Shown: positions 1-8,537 of the stretch, in pieces
How positions within the stretch are numbered: the first letter of the stretch is position 1
How the letters are laid out: each line of letters opens with the position of its first letter
From: Candidatus Oscillibacter excrementavium
Lineage (GTDB): Bacteria > Bacillota > Clostridia > Oscillospirales > Oscillospiraceae
Length of the DNA stretch: 43,998 nucleotides
Reading direction: 5' to 3'
NCBI GenBank assembly: GCA_019118505.1
Contig: DWYU01000090.1
Span: 1 to 43,998 of the forward strand
The notes under the pieces: model-generated
The model's database searches: none
What the model was told of the DNA's origin: nothing
The model's input: the letters and a program-made list of their open reading frames with translations, nothing else
Position numbers and translations under genes: made by a program

Positions 1-1865
1 AAGCGGAACAGCAGCGCCGCCAGCTGCTGGCGGGTCACCGCGCCGCCGGGGGCGGTGCCGTCGGAGATGCCGCTCTCCACGGCCCAGGCCCGTGCCGCCG
101 CCATGTCCGCCGGGGCCCCGCCGGAGAGCCGGGCCAAAATCATCCACACCTGCTGGCGGGAGATGGAGGCGCCGGGGCTGAAGGCGGCGGCGCTGGTGCC
201 GCTGACATAGCCGTTTTCGTAGGCCCAGGCGATGGCGTCACGGGCCCAGTGGTCCTCCGGCACATCGGCGAAGGGCATTGCTGGGACGGTCTCCCGGAAG
301 GTCACTTCAATGGTCACCCGGCCCCGGGGCTGTTCAAAGGTGTACGTCCCGTCGCCGTTGTCCGTGACCTCCACCTCGTCCCCGTCCCGGTCGGTGACGG
401 AGACCTCCTCCACCGCATACCCCTCGTCGGGGGTGACGGTGAGGGTGACCTCCTCCCCCGCCTCCGGGGTGCGGGGGTTCACCTGCACCGTGCCGCCGTC
501 CCCCACGTCCAGGGACGGGGAATAGGTGGGCTCGCTGTCGTCCGACGGGGGCGTGACCGGCTCCTCCGGCGTGACCGGGGCGGTGACCGTCACGGTGCAT
601 TGGGCGGTATGAGCGCCGTCCGCCGTGGTGACGGTGATGGCGGCGGTGCCCGCGCTGTGGGCGGTGACTTTGCCGGTGTTGTCCACCGTGGCAACGGTGG
701 GGGCACCGCTCGTCCACGTCACATTTTTGTTGGTGGCCTCCTCCGGCTGCACCGTGGCGGTCAGCTGGGCGGTGCCGCCCACGTCAAGGGCCAAGCTGGT
801 CTTGTCCAGCGACACGTCGGTGACTTTGTGGTTTATGGGTGTGCCGGTAATTCCATTTCCGGTCACATTCCCATAGTTGTCGATAGTACCGCTGTTGGTC
901 AGGGTGCCGCCGTTGGTCACGGTGCCGTTGTTGGTCAGCGTCACGCCGCTGGGGATGGTCAGGCTGGCCGTGGCCGGGATGGTCAGGGTCTCGTCCGCGC
1001 CGATGGTCAGATCCTCCTGCAAGGCCACATCGCCGTACACGGTGCCCTCGCTGCCGTCAAAGACGATGCCGCCGCTTTCTGTTGCAGCGCTGATATAAAG
1101 TTCAGAATATGTTGCCTGCATATAATTTGTATGGATAATACTGTTGCCAGATACCCTCAAAGCTCTGCTTCCGTCAACAATATTGCTCGAACTTCCCGTA
1201 CAACTGAAACAAATGCCATACGGATCATCAGGGTCATCTATAACATAACCGTAAGCCCGAAGCGTGGCATTATCGACCGTTAAAGTACCTGTGCCCTCGT
1301 TATGCGCGACAATTGTGACCGCTGACGATCTTGCGCTGTTGACCGTGACATCCGCACCATTTTCAATGGTCAGGCTGCTGGTATCACCTCGTACAAAAAT
1401 GCCGCCGTTTCCTCCAACCGTTCCTGTAGCGGTAAGACTGCCCGGACCGGTAATGGTCAGGCTCGCGCTTCCGCCCCAAGGTGCAACGTAAATAGGATAT
1501 CCATTGGATACAGAATTGTCACCGGTCAGATGAATGGTCAAAGCAATATCTGTTTCAGTCTGCTCGGTATAATATGCGTAAATTCCTGTAAATCTGTGGT
1601 TATCCAAGGTGCCGACGCCCTGGCCGACAATATTAGCATTATCCAGCCAAAGGTTGCCGTTGCCGTCATAGTAGACATTGTAATGACTGTTGTCTGATGC
1701 TGTCAGGCTGCCATCTGCATTTGTTGTCCAATAGCCACCTTGTACAACATTTGTGCCGCCTACCCATAATTCATTCGGAGCAACATCCGCCGCCAGCGCC
1801 GTGGCGGGCAGCAGGGTCCAACACAACGCCAGGGCCAGGCACACGCTCCAAAACCGTCTTTTCAT
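1..1865 (-). CDS. SLH-domain surface protein, 3' end cut by window edge
   Basis: Secreted cell-surface protein read leftward off the window edge, about 621 codons visible. The start ATG at 1865 follows a GGAGGT site. Residues 1-24 are a signal peptide (MKRRF, then a hydrophobic stretch ending ATALA). Residues about 25-340 form a repetitive beta-rich region with many TG/TL turns, resembling secreted beta-helix or carbohydrate-binding domains. About 345-428 is a BIG2-type Ig-like domain (VSLDKTSLALDVGGTAQLT). After a Pro/Thr-rich linker, about 449-520 is a bacterial-repeat module, and from about 528 come SLH repeats (FADVPEDHWARDAIAWAYEN) that anchor such proteins to cell-wall polymers. The second SLH is cut by the edge. 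The 5' half is visibly more AT-rich than the SLH end. The last modules closely match the + strand gene at 10777-13500. Surface location is confident; the ligand is unknown. Confidence 0.85.
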   Translation of the reverse strand, partial: MKRRFWSVCLALALCWTLLPATALAADVAPNELWVGGTNVVQGGYWTTNADGSLTASDNSHYNVYYDGNGNLWLDNANIVGQGVGTLDNHRFTGIYAYYTEQTETDIALTIHLTGDNSVSNGYPIYVAPWGGSASLTITGPGSLTATGTVGGNGGIFVRGDTSSLTIENGADVTVNSARSSAVTIVAHNEGTGTLTVDNATLRAYGYVIDDPDDPYGICFSCTGSSSNIVDGSRALRVSGNSIIHTNYMQATYSELYISAATESGGIVFDGSEGTVYGDVALQEDLTIGADETLTIPATASLTIPSGVTLTNNGTVTNGGTLTNSGTIDNYGNVTGNGITGTPINHKVTDVSLDKTSLALDVGGTAQLTATVQPEEATNKNVTWTSGAPTVATVDNTGKVTAHSAGTAAITVTTADGAHTAQCTVTVTAPVTPEEPVTPPSDDSEPTYSPSLDVGDGGTVQVNPRTPEAGEEVTLTVTPDEGYAVEEVSVTDRDGDEVEVTDNGDGTYTFEQPRGRVTIEVTFRETVPAMPFADVPEDHWARDAIAWAYENGYVSGTSAAAFSPGASISRQQVWMILARLSGGAPADMAAARAWAVESGISDGTAPGGAVTRQQLAALLFR

Positions 1866-1890
1866 GCAAGGTACCTCCTGTTCTTTGACT

Positions 1891-1979
1891 AGGTCTGGTT
1901 GTCGTATGGGTCCCCCATACGACACAATGGCCATGGCCATTGTGATCCCTTTTTGCTGGCTGAAACAAAAACCAGACCT
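1891..1979 (-). promoter_or_regulatory. Three-way-junction leader of the SLH gene
   Basis: An 89-bp nested inverted repeat lies between the promoter and the SLH start. The outer arms AGGTCTGGTT (1891-1900) and AACCAGACCT (1970-1979) are perfectly complementary. Inside are a 10-bp stem with 3-nt loop (1901-1923, arms GTCGTATGGG and CCCATACGAC) and a perfect 22-bp palindrome (1923-1944, centred on GGCCATGGCC). On the transcript the outer stem begins within a few bases of the predicted 5' end and closes about 14 nt before the GGAGG site. It could be an RNA leader, a protein-binding cruciform or a tiny mobile palindrome. No family is recognised. Confidence 0.6.
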
Positions 1980-1989
1980 CTATGCCGCT

Positions 1990-1995
1990 ATTATA
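1990..1995 (-). promoter_or_regulatory. Extended -10 promoter of the SLH gene
   Basis: On the minus strand TGGTATAAT gives a consensus extended -10 with no convincing -35. Transcription would start near 1983, just before the leader structure. A 10-bp-arm palindrome (CACTTTTGGG, one base, CCCAAAAGTG) at 2023-2043 lies upstream of the -10 and could be an operator. Confidence 0.5.
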
Positions 1996-2126
1996 CCACA
2001 GCTTTTTCCGCCGCGCTATTCTCACTTTTGGGCCCCAAAAGTGTTCATTTTCCTGTCAAAAATGAGAACAGAGCGGGGAGGGGTCTTGAACTTTTTCTGA
2101 TAAAAATACCGGCCTATATCAAAAAT

Positions 2127-2166
2127 GACACACCTTTTCCGGGAAAACGCCCGAAAAAGGTGTGTC
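2127..2166 (-). terminator. Rho-independent terminator of the uptake operon
   Basis: A near-perfect 17-bp stem (GACACACCTTTTCCGGG with one mismatch to its partner) is followed on the minus strand by a CATTTTT run, about 50 nt after the ATPase stop codon. The rest of the 1866-2215 gap holds the SLH promoter, leader and upstream palindrome; no gene was seen there. Confidence 0.8.
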
Positions 2167-2215
2167 AAAAATGTTCAGAAAATGCTATGCGCCATCGCGA
2201 ACAGAGACGGGGAGC

Positions 2216-3334
2216 TCACGCCAGCACCCGCACGCAGCGGTCGATGAGGGTCATGTGGACCTGGTCCCCCTCGGCGAAGCGCTTGGACAGCTGGGGGTTG
2301 TAGACCTCCACGATGATGGGCTGGTCCCCCAGCATGACCTCGTACTCCACCTTGGCGCCGTAGTAGGTGGCCCGGGAGATGACGCCGGGCAGGGGGCCCT
2401 CCTCCGCGGACAGGAGGATGGACTCCGGCCGCACGGTCAGGCAGCAGGGGCCGTCCTTCTGGACGCCCTCCATTTTGCCGGGGGCGGGGATGGGGAAGGT
2501 GTGGCCGCCCACCTCCACCAGGGCGGCCTGGCCGTCCATGCCGCGGAAGGTGCCGTCGATGAAGTTGGCCTTGCCGATGAAGTTGGCCACGAACCGGCTG
2601 TTGGGCTGCTCATAGATCTCCGTGGGGGAGCCCTGCTGGCAGATGACGCCGTCCTTCATGATGACCACCCGGTCGGAGATGGCCATGGCCTCCGACTGGT
2701 CGTGGGTGACGTACAGGGAGGTGATGCCCAGCCGCTTCTGCAGGGACCGGAGCTCGTCCCGCATGCTCTCCCGCAGCTTGGCGTCCAGGTTGGACAGCGG
2801 CTCGTCGAACAGCAGCACGCTGGGCTCGATGACCACGGCCCGGGCCAGGGCCACCCGCTGCTGCTGGCCGCCGGAGAGCTGGTTGGGGAACCGCCGCTCC
2901 ATGCCGGTCAGCTGCATCAGCTCCATGACGGCGTTGGTGCGGCGGACCACCTCCTCCTGGGAGGCCTTGGCCACCTTCAGGCCGTAGGCCACGTTCTCCC
3001 AGATGTTCAGGTGGGGGAACAGGGCGTAGCTCTGGAACACCATGGAGATGCCCCGCTTGTTGGGGGGGATCTTGGCCACGTCCCGCTCGCCGATGAACAC
3101 GCTGCCGCTGGTGGGATACTCAAAGCCGGAGATCATCCGCAATGTGGTGGTCTTGCCGCAGCCGGAGGGGCCCAGCAGCGTCACCATCTCGCCGTCCTGG
3201 ATGTTCAGGTTGATGTGGTCCACGGCCACAAAGTCCTTGCCGGTGTCCGGCTGCTGGAAGATCTTGGTGATGTCCTTCAAAACCACGCCGGAGCTCTTGT
3301 GGCCCAGGGTGGACGTTTCCATCTGCTTGCTCAT
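2216..3334 (-). CDS. ABC transporter ATPase, PotA/FbpC/AfuC type
   Basis: Cytoplasmic ATPase that powers the importer encoded just upstream. The 372-aa protein has Walker A GPSGCGKTT (about residues 57-65), Q-loop, signature LSGGQQQR, Walker B LLFDEP and the switch His in VTHDQ. A C-terminal TOBE-like region of about 120 residues is typical of PotA/FbpC/MalK ATPases. The ATG overlaps the permease stop by 4 nt, so the genes are translationally coupled. The family covers spermidine, ferric iron, hexose phosphate and aminoethylphosphonate importers; the ATPase alone does not tell them apart. Confidence 0.9.
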   Translation of the reverse strand: MSKQMETSTLGHKSSGVVLKDITKIFQQPDTGKDFVAVDHINLNIQDGEMVTLLGPSGCGKTTTLRMISGFEYPTSGSVFIGERDVAKIPPNKRGISMVFQSYALFPHLNIWENVAYGLKVAKASQEEVVRRTNAVMELMQLTGMERRFPNQLSGGQQQRVALARAVVIEPSVLLFDEPLSNLDAKLRESMRDELRSLQKRLGITSLYVTHDQSEAMAISDRVVIMKDGVICQQGSPTEIYEQPNSRFVANFIGKANFIDGTFRGMDGQAALVEVGGHTFPIPAPGKMEGVQKDGPCCLTVRPESILLSAEEGPLPGVISRATYYGAKVEYEVMLGDQPIIVEVYNPQLSKRFAEGDQVHMTLIDRCVRVLA

Positions 3335-5076
3335 TTCGTTTCCTCCGTTTTTTCGTGAATGCCTGCGCCCTTGGGCACCCGGGAGCGGGGAGCCAGCAGC
3401 AGGTTGATCAGTCCGTTGAAAATGCCGATAAACACCAGCAGGATGATGACCATCATGGTGACGAAGGCCGCCGCCTGGCTGTACTTGGCCTGGTCAAAGA
3501 GGGTGTAGATCTTGCTGGTGACCAGGTCCCACCGGGGAGAGACCAGGAAGATGATGGCGCTGACGGCGGTGATGGCCTTCACGAAGGAGTACACCAGGCC
3601 GGAGAAGAAGGCGTTGCGCAGCATGGGCAGGGAGATCCGCCGGAAGGAGTAGCCGCTGCCCGCGCCCAGGATGGTGGACGCCTCCTCGATGGAGTTGTCG
3701 ATCTGCAGCAGCGTGGTGGTGCCGGACTCGATGGCCACGGGCATGTTCCGGAACACGAACACGATCACCAGGATGGTGGCGGTGCCGGTGAGCACCAGGA
3801 AGCCGGTGTTGAAGGCCAGGATGTAGGCGATGCCCAGCACGGTGCCGGGAACGGCGAACATCAGAACGGAGGACACCTCGATGAAGCGCTTGCCGTAGTA
3901 GTCCCGCTTGGCGGTGATATAGGCGATCACCATGCCCAGCAGACCGCCGATCAGGGCAGCGACCAGGCCCAGGACGATGGAGTTGCGCAGGCTGTCCCAG
4001 CCCTGCTGCAGGGCGCGGCTGTACTGGTCCAGGGTCAGGGTGTAGTCATAGCCCCAGGTCTTGACGAAGGAGCCGAACACCACCGTGCCGTAAAACAGGA
4101 TGATGACCGCAGCCACCAGCAGGCAGAAAATGAACAGGGGCCACTTGATGTGGGCCTCATCAATGAGCTTGCGGGCCTGGGTGGGCTTGCCGGTGACGGT
4201 GACAAAGCTCTTCTTGTTGACCCAGTATTTGTTCAGCAGATATGCCACCATGGTGGGCACCAGCATCAGCAGCGCCAGGACGGAGCCCTTCTGCATGTCG
4301 TAGCTGCCGGTGATGATCTGGTACACCTCCACGGACAGCGTGGTGAAGTCGCCGCCGATGGTGGCGGGGTTGGAGAAGTCCTCCAGCGACTGGATGAATA
4401 CCAGCAGGCAGCCGGAGATGATGCCCGGCAGAGACAGGGGGAAGGTGACGGTCCAGAAGGTGTGCCACCGGCTGGCCCCCATGTTGCAGGCCGCGTCTTC
4501 CACCGACGCGTCGATGGAGGAGAGGATGCCGGAGAGGGTCATATAGGCGATGGGGAAGAAGCTGAGGACCTGCACCACGATCAGACTGCCCATGCCGTAG
4601 ACGTTGTTGTCGGTGATGCCCAGCAGGGAGTTGGTGATGAGCCCCTGCCGCCCGAACAGGAAGATGATGGACAGGCACAGGATAAAGGGCGGGGACAGGA
4701 TGGGCAGGGTGGCGATGGTTTTCAGAAAGCCCTTGCAGGGGACGTTGGTGCGGGTGATGGTATAGGCGAAGATATAGCCGATAAAGGTGGCGATCACCGC
4801 CACGATCAGGCCCAGGGCCATGGTGCGGCCGAAGGTCTTCAGATACCGGGAGGTGGAGAAAATCTCCGCCGCGGTGGCCAGGGAGAAGGCCCCGGTCTCA
4901 TCCGTCAGGCTGAAGATCAGCACCTTGACCAGGGGATAGACGACGAACAAAAGCAGAAGCACGATCACCGCCAGGATCGCGATCAGCATGATGGGCTGAC
5001 GCATGATCATCTTGGTCTCGTTCCGCCTTTTCAGGCGGGCGGCGCTTTTGCCGCCAGAGCCAGCAGCATTTGCCAT
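3331..5076 (-). CDS. Two-domain ABC permease, FbpB/AfuB type
   Basis: Membrane permease of 581 aa that fuses two BPD_transp_1 halves in one chain, as in FbpB, ThiP and AfuB. Each half has about six hydrophobic helices. An EAA-like loop is visible in each: EDAACNMGASRWHTFWTVT in the first and EEASTILGAGSGYSFRRI in the second. The start follows AGGAGG at good spacing. A strong hairpin (5114-5144) separates it from the binding-protein gene upstream, and it overlaps the ATPase gene by 4 nt. One fused permease with one ATPase and one lipoprotein is the standard ferric/hexose-phosphate layout rather than the PotB plus PotC layout. Confidence 0.88.
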   Translation of the reverse strand: MANAAGSGGKSAARLKRRNETKMIMRQPIMLIAILAVIVLLLLFVVYPLVKVLIFSLTDETGAFSLATAAEIFSTSRYLKTFGRTMALGLIVAVIATFIGYIFAYTITRTNVPCKGFLKTIATLPILSPPFILCLSIIFLFGRQGLITNSLLGITDNNVYGMGSLIVVQVLSFFPIAYMTLSGILSSIDASVEDAACNMGASRWHTFWTVTFPLSLPGIISGCLLVFIQSLEDFSNPATIGGDFTTLSVEVYQIITGSYDMQKGSVLALLMLVPTMVAYLLNKYWVNKKSFVTVTGKPTQARKLIDEAHIKWPLFIFCLLVAAVIILFYGTVVFGSFVKTWGYDYTLTLDQYSRALQQGWDSLRNSIVLGLVAALIGGLLGMVIAYITAKRDYYGKRFIEVSSVLMFAVPGTVLGIAYILAFNTGFLVLTGTATILVIVFVFRNMPVAIESGTTTLLQIDNSIEEASTILGAGSGYSFRRISLPMLRNAFFSGLVYSFVKAITAVSAIIFLVSPRWDLVTSKIYTLFDQAKYSQAAAFVTMMVIILLVFIGIFNGLINLLLAPRSRVPKGAGIHEKTEETK

Positions 5077-5113
5077 TTGGGTTCCTCCTGTAGATTTTCA
5101 AGCGTTTGGCAAG

Positions 5114-5144
5114 AGGACTTCCTCCCCGCCGGGGAGGAAGTCCT
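5114..5144 (-). promoter_or_regulatory. Intercistronic hairpin between binding protein and permease
   Basis: A perfect 14-bp stem (AGGACTTCCTCCCC, 3-nt loop, GGGGAGGAAGTCCT) lies between the lipoprotein gene and the permease gene with no U-run after it. Such hairpins often protect the upstream mRNA 3' end so that the binding protein is made in excess of the membrane parts. Confidence 0.6.
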
Positions 5145-5170
5145 GCAGGCCGAAAGGGGATGTTCTGAAG

Positions 5171-6241
5171 TTACTCCAGGTTCTCGGAGCTGGCGATGTT
5201 GGCCTCGAACTGGGCCACGAACTCGTCCTTGTGCTCGGCGGCCCACACGGCGTCGTAGTCGATGACGGCCACGGAGTCCAGGGTCACCAGGCCGTCGGCC
5301 ACGGTGGCCTGGGTGTTGGTGGGCACCCGGAAGGAGTTGTTCTCAGCGTAGAGGTTCTGGCCCTCGGCGGAGCACATGAAGTCGATGAACGCCTTGGCAT
5401 TCTCCTGCTCGTCGGCGGGGCCGCCCTTGATCAGGGCCATGGCACCAACCTCATAGCCGGTGCCGTCAGAGGGGAAGGACAGCTCGATGGGATAGCCCTC
5501 GGTGGTGGGCTGCAAGCCGTCGTGAGAGAAGGTCAGGGCGATGGCCGCCTCGCCCAGGGCCACGGCGTTGGGAGCCGCAGAGCCGGACTTGGTGTACTGG
5601 GACATATTCTTGTCCAGTTCCTTCAGGTAATCCCACACGGCATCCTCGCCCTTCAGCTGGATCAGGGTGGCCAGCACGGTGTAGGCGGTGCCGGAGGTGG
5701 CGGGGTGGGCCATGATGATCATGTCCTGATACTTGGGATCCAGCAGGTCCTCCCAGCTGGTGGGGTAGTCATAGCCCTTGTCCGCGAACCAGTCCTTGTT
5801 GCAGGCGAAGGCGATGGCACCCACATAGATGGGATTCCACACGCCGTCGGGATCCAGATAGGTCTCCGGCGTGTTGGACAGCTCCGGGGACTGATAGGCC
5901 TCCAACAGCCCCTGCTCGGAGGCGGCGATATAGTTGTCGGTGGAGCCGCCGAACATCAGGGACGCCTGGGGGTTGTCCTTCTCGGCCGCCACACGGGTCA
6001 GCATCTCACCGGCGGAGAGCCGCAGGGAGTTGACCTTGATGCCGGTGGCCTTCTCAAAGGCGTTGAAGTAGTAGGCCACCTCCGCCTCGGGGAATGCGGT
6101 GTACACCGTCAGCTCTTTGCTTCCGCCGCTCTCACCGGAGCCCTCAGAGGAGGCGCCATTTCCGCCGCCGCAGCCGGTCAGCAGAGCAAGAGACATCGCC
6201 AGGGTGAGGAGCAGCGCAAAAATCCGTTTTGTGTTCTTCAT
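5171..6241 (-). CDS. Extracellular solute-binding lipoprotein, AfuA/FbpA type
   Basis: Lipid-anchored binding protein that captures substrate for the permease-ATPase pair. The ATG at 6241 is preferred to an ATG 48 nt upstream because GAAAGGAAG sits about 10 nt before it and the signal peptide starts there. The 356-aa product has a lipobox LTGC (Cys24), a Gly/Ser linker, then a type 2 periplasmic-binding fold beginning ELTVYTAFPEAEVAYYFNAF. It lacks the double-Tyr pattern expected of ferric transferrin-like FbpA. A SHDG motif at about 239-242 recalls the His-Asp pair that binds sugar phosphate in AfuA. Hexose-phosphate or another organophosphate is therefore a reasonable guess, iron less so. 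The substrate is inference. Confidence 0.85.
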   Translation of the reverse strand: MKNTKRIFALLLTLAMSLALLTGCGGGNGASSEGSGESGGSKELTVYTAFPEAEVAYYFNAFEKATGIKVNSLRLSAGEMLTRVAAEKDNPQASLMFGGSTDNYIAASEQGLLEAYQSPELSNTPETYLDPDGVWNPIYVGAIAFACNKDWFADKGYDYPTSWEDLLDPKYQDMIIMAHPATSGTAYTVLATLIQLKGEDAVWDYLKELDKNMSQYTKSGSAAPNAVALGEAAIALTFSHDGLQPTTEGYPIELSFPSDGTGYEVGAMALIKGGPADEQENAKAFIDFMCSAEGQNLYAENNSFRVPTNTQATVADGLVTLDSVAVIDYDAVWAAEHKDEFVAQFEANIASSENLE

Positions 6242-6487
6242 CGATCCAACTTCCTTTCTGTTTTGTTCACCTAAATCAATCATACCCATGCGCCCATGGG
6301 TGGGAGCACGTCATCCCGCCGCGCGTCCGGCGGAAGAGAGTCGCCAGGGGCCGGCATCCAACTTCTCCGGCCCCATTCCAAGACGTCTATTTTCTATGAA
6401 AGCCCTTTCTTTTTGCCTAAATTACCACCCCTGTTTTTGTGAAAAATCACAAAGGCTTGTCCCACTGTGGGAAAAGCATCTGCTACA
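6242..6487 (-). promoter_or_regulatory. Long 5' leader of the uptake operon
   Basis: About 245 nt separate the predicted transcription start from the lipoprotein ATG. The leader holds a perfect palindrome TTTGTGAAAAATCACAAA (6436-6453) just after the start, and a GGGGCCGG / CCGGCCCC stem (about 6345-6374). I do not recognise a known riboswitch; an operator plus a structured leader is the simplest reading. Confidence 0.4.
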
Positions 6488-6493
6488 TTCGTC

Positions 6494-6522
6494 ATTATAA
6501 CAAACTGTGAACGATAAAGCAA
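6494..6522 (-). promoter_or_regulatory. Promoter of the uptake operon
   Basis: The minus strand reads TTGCTT, a 17-bp spacer and TATAAT, a strong sigma-A promoter firing leftward at about 6487. The rest of the gap up to 6776 holds two AAAAAGTAAC / AAAAGTTCAC direct repeats exactly 20 bp apart (6651, 6671), possible regulator boxes for the exporter operon. Confidence 0.75.
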
Positions 6523-6735
6523 GATTTTCCATTGGCATATTTGCTTACCGTTTCAGGGAGCATCCCCCCGGCGGAGAGCGAACGGGGAGGGAAATTGGGC
6601 AAAGTGCACGAAAAACCGAAAAACGGCAGGACGCCGGGGAAATTGCCTTGAAAAAGTAACAGACTTCAAAAAAAGTTCACAATTCTTTTCAGATTTGTTT
6701 CAACCGGATAGGGTATGGTGAGGCCATGAAACCAC

Positions 6736-6754
6736 CTCCCGCCTGCTGCGGGAG
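6736..6754 (+). promoter_or_regulatory. Leader hairpin before the exporter operon
   Basis: CTCCCGC, a 5-nt loop, and GCGGGAG form a perfect 7-bp stem about 20 nt before the adaptor start, just ahead of its AAAGGA site. No clear promoter was resolved upstream. Confidence 0.35.
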
Positions 6755-6776
6755 ATGCAGAAAGGACTGGAACAGT

Positions 6777-8537
6777 ATGCACAACGAAGCAAACGAACAG
6801 CGGGCAGACACGCTGGCTCCGGCGGAGCCGGCGCACGTCCCGGCGGAGTCAGCGCCTGTCCCAACCGGCCCCTCCAGAGGGCAGCGCATCCGCGGCATCT
6901 TCCAAAGGCTGCTGCGGGGAAAGGGGCGCAAGGCGGTGGCCCTGCTGCTGGTGGTGGCCATCGTGGGCGGCGTGGTGATCTGGCGGGGACAGGGCCAGAC
7001 GGCCGCCGCCGTCACGGAGTACCAGGAGGCGTCGGTGGAGCGCCGCTCCGTCACCAACTCCCTCAGCGCCAGCGGGACCCTGGAGCCGGCGGACTCCTAC
7101 ACCGTCAACACCCTGGTCTCCGGCGAGATCCTCAGCGACACGTTTGAAAAGGGCGACCAGGTGGAGGAGGGCCAGCTGCTCTACACCATCGACTCCTCCA
7201 ACGCCAGCAGCAGCCTGACCCAGAGCCAGAACAGCTACTCCCAGGCCCAGACCTCCTACCAGCAGGCGGTGAACGCCAAGTACCCGGAGGCGGACCTCAG
7301 CGGCACCGTCAGCGAGGTGTACGTCAACGAGGGGGACAGTGTCAGCGCCGGCACCCAGCTGCTGAAGATCGTGGCGGATGAGAACATCTACGTGGACTTC
7401 TCCTTCACCTACGCGGACAGCGACGACTTCTACATCGGCCAGACCGCCACCGTGTTCATCAACGGCTTTGAGGGCAGCCTCACCGGCACGGTCACGGCGG
7501 TGTCCAGCTCCTCCGCGGCGGTGTCCACCGGCGTGCCCCTGACCACCGTCCGGGTGCGGCTCACCAACCCGGGCCTGGTGACCTCCGACTACACCGCCAG
7601 CGCCGTCATCGGCAGCTACTCCAGCTACGGCCAGGCGGCGGTGAAGGTGGGGGCCAGCAGCGTCATCACCGCGGAGGCCGCCGGCAAGGTCAGCGGCTTC
7701 AGCTGGCTGGTGGGCGACACCATCTCCAGCGGCGACCGGATCTGCACCATCACCGGCGACAGCGTGGACAATTCCATCGAGAGCGCCCGCATCAGCGTCA
7801 GCAACGCCGCCACCAGCCTGGAGAGCGCCCAGGAGAACCTGGAGGACTACTCCATCACCGCCCCCATCTCCGGCACCGTGGTCACCAAGACCGCCAAGGC
7901 CGGGGACAAGATCGAGGGCGGCTCCGACAGCACTCTGTGCGTCATCTACGACCTGAGCTATCTGGAGATGACCATGTCCATCGACGAGCTGGACATCAGC
8001 TCCGTGGAGGTGGGCCAGGAGGTCCAGATCACCGCCGACGCCGTGGAGGGCCAGACCTACACCGGCGTGGTGACGGAGGTGTCCGTGGCGGGCACCACCT
8101 CCGGCGGCATCACCACCTACCCGGTCACCGTCCGCATCGACGAGACCGACGGCCTGCTGCCGGGCATGAACGTGGACGCGGAGATCGTCATCTCCTCGGC
8201 GGACGATGTGCTGGCGATCCCCAGCGCCGCCGTGAACCGGGGGGACACGGTGCTGATCACCGCCGACTCCCCCAGCGCCGCCAACGCCCTGGACCAGGAG
8301 GCCCCGGAGGGCTACGTCTACGTGTCCGTGGAGACCGGCGTCAGCGACAACAGCTACATCGAGATCACCTCCGGCCTGCAGGAGGGGGACACGGTGGCTT
8401 ATATCCAGACGGCATCCTCGTCCTCCTCTGACGGCGCCATGATGATGGGCGGCATGGACATGGCCGGCGGAATGCCCGGCGGCGGGATGCCCTCCGGCGG
8501 AGGCGGCATGGGCGGCGGTATGCCGGGAGGCTTCTGA
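6777..8537 (+). CDS. HlyD/MacA/YknX-type efflux adaptor
   Basis: Membrane-anchored adaptor of a tripartite-like ABC exporter. The ATG at 6777 (MHNEANEQ) is preferred over an in-frame ATG at 6726 because it follows AAAGGA. The 586-aa product has a cytoplasmic N-terminus of about 45 residues, one membrane helix (AVALLLVVAIVGGVVIW) and a long extracytoplasmic part. It contains two biotinyl-lipoyl-like half-motif sets (about 115-200 and 295-390) with short helical hairpins, then a beta-barrel region and membrane-proximal domain. It ends in a Met/Gly-rich tail of about 30 residues (MMMGGMDMAGG...). Its stop overlaps the ATPase start (TGATG). In Gram-positive relatives such as YknXYZ the adaptor works without an outer-membrane channel. 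Confidence 0.85.
   Translation: MHNEANEQRADTLAPAEPAHVPAESAPVPTGPSRGQRIRGIFQRLLRGKGRKAVALLLVVAIVGGVVIWRGQGQTAAAVTEYQEASVERRSVTNSLSASGTLEPADSYTVNTLVSGEILSDTFEKGDQVEEGQLLYTIDSSNASSSLTQSQNSYSQAQTSYQQAVNAKYPEADLSGTVSEVYVNEGDSVSAGTQLLKIVADENIYVDFSFTYADSDDFYIGQTATVFINGFEGSLTGTVTAVSSSSAAVSTGVPLTTVRVRLTNPGLVTSDYTASAVIGSYSSYGQAAVKVGASSVITAEAAGKVSGFSWLVGDTISSGDRICTITGDSVDNSIESARISVSNAATSLESAQENLEDYSITAPISGTVVTKTAKAGDKIEGGSDSTLCVIYDLSYLEMTMSIDELDISSVEVGQEVQITADAVEGQTYTGVVTEVSVAGTTSGGITTYPVTVRIDETDGLLPGMNVDAEIVISSADDVLAIPSAAVNRGDTVLITADSPSAANALDQEAPEGYVYVSVETGVSDNSYIEITSGLQEGDTVAYIQTASSSSSDGAMMMGGMDMAGGMPGGGMPSGGGGMGGGMPGGF

Noticed and set aside
1891-1979. Insertion sequence or MITE with target duplication
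   Set aside because: No convincing flanking direct repeat and no second copy seen in the window; a leader structure fits better, though a mobile origin is not excluded.
2216-6241. Naming the uptake operon potABCD
   Set aside because: The permease is a single fused two-domain chain and the binding protein resembles AfuA/FbpA rather than PotD, so polyamine transport is not supported.
6436-6453. Palindrome TTTGTGAAAAATCACAAA as a CRP, FNR or Rex site
   Set aside because: The half-site spacing is 4 bp, not the 6 bp of CRP and Rex-type sites, and the half-sites are not FNR; kept as an unassigned palindrome.
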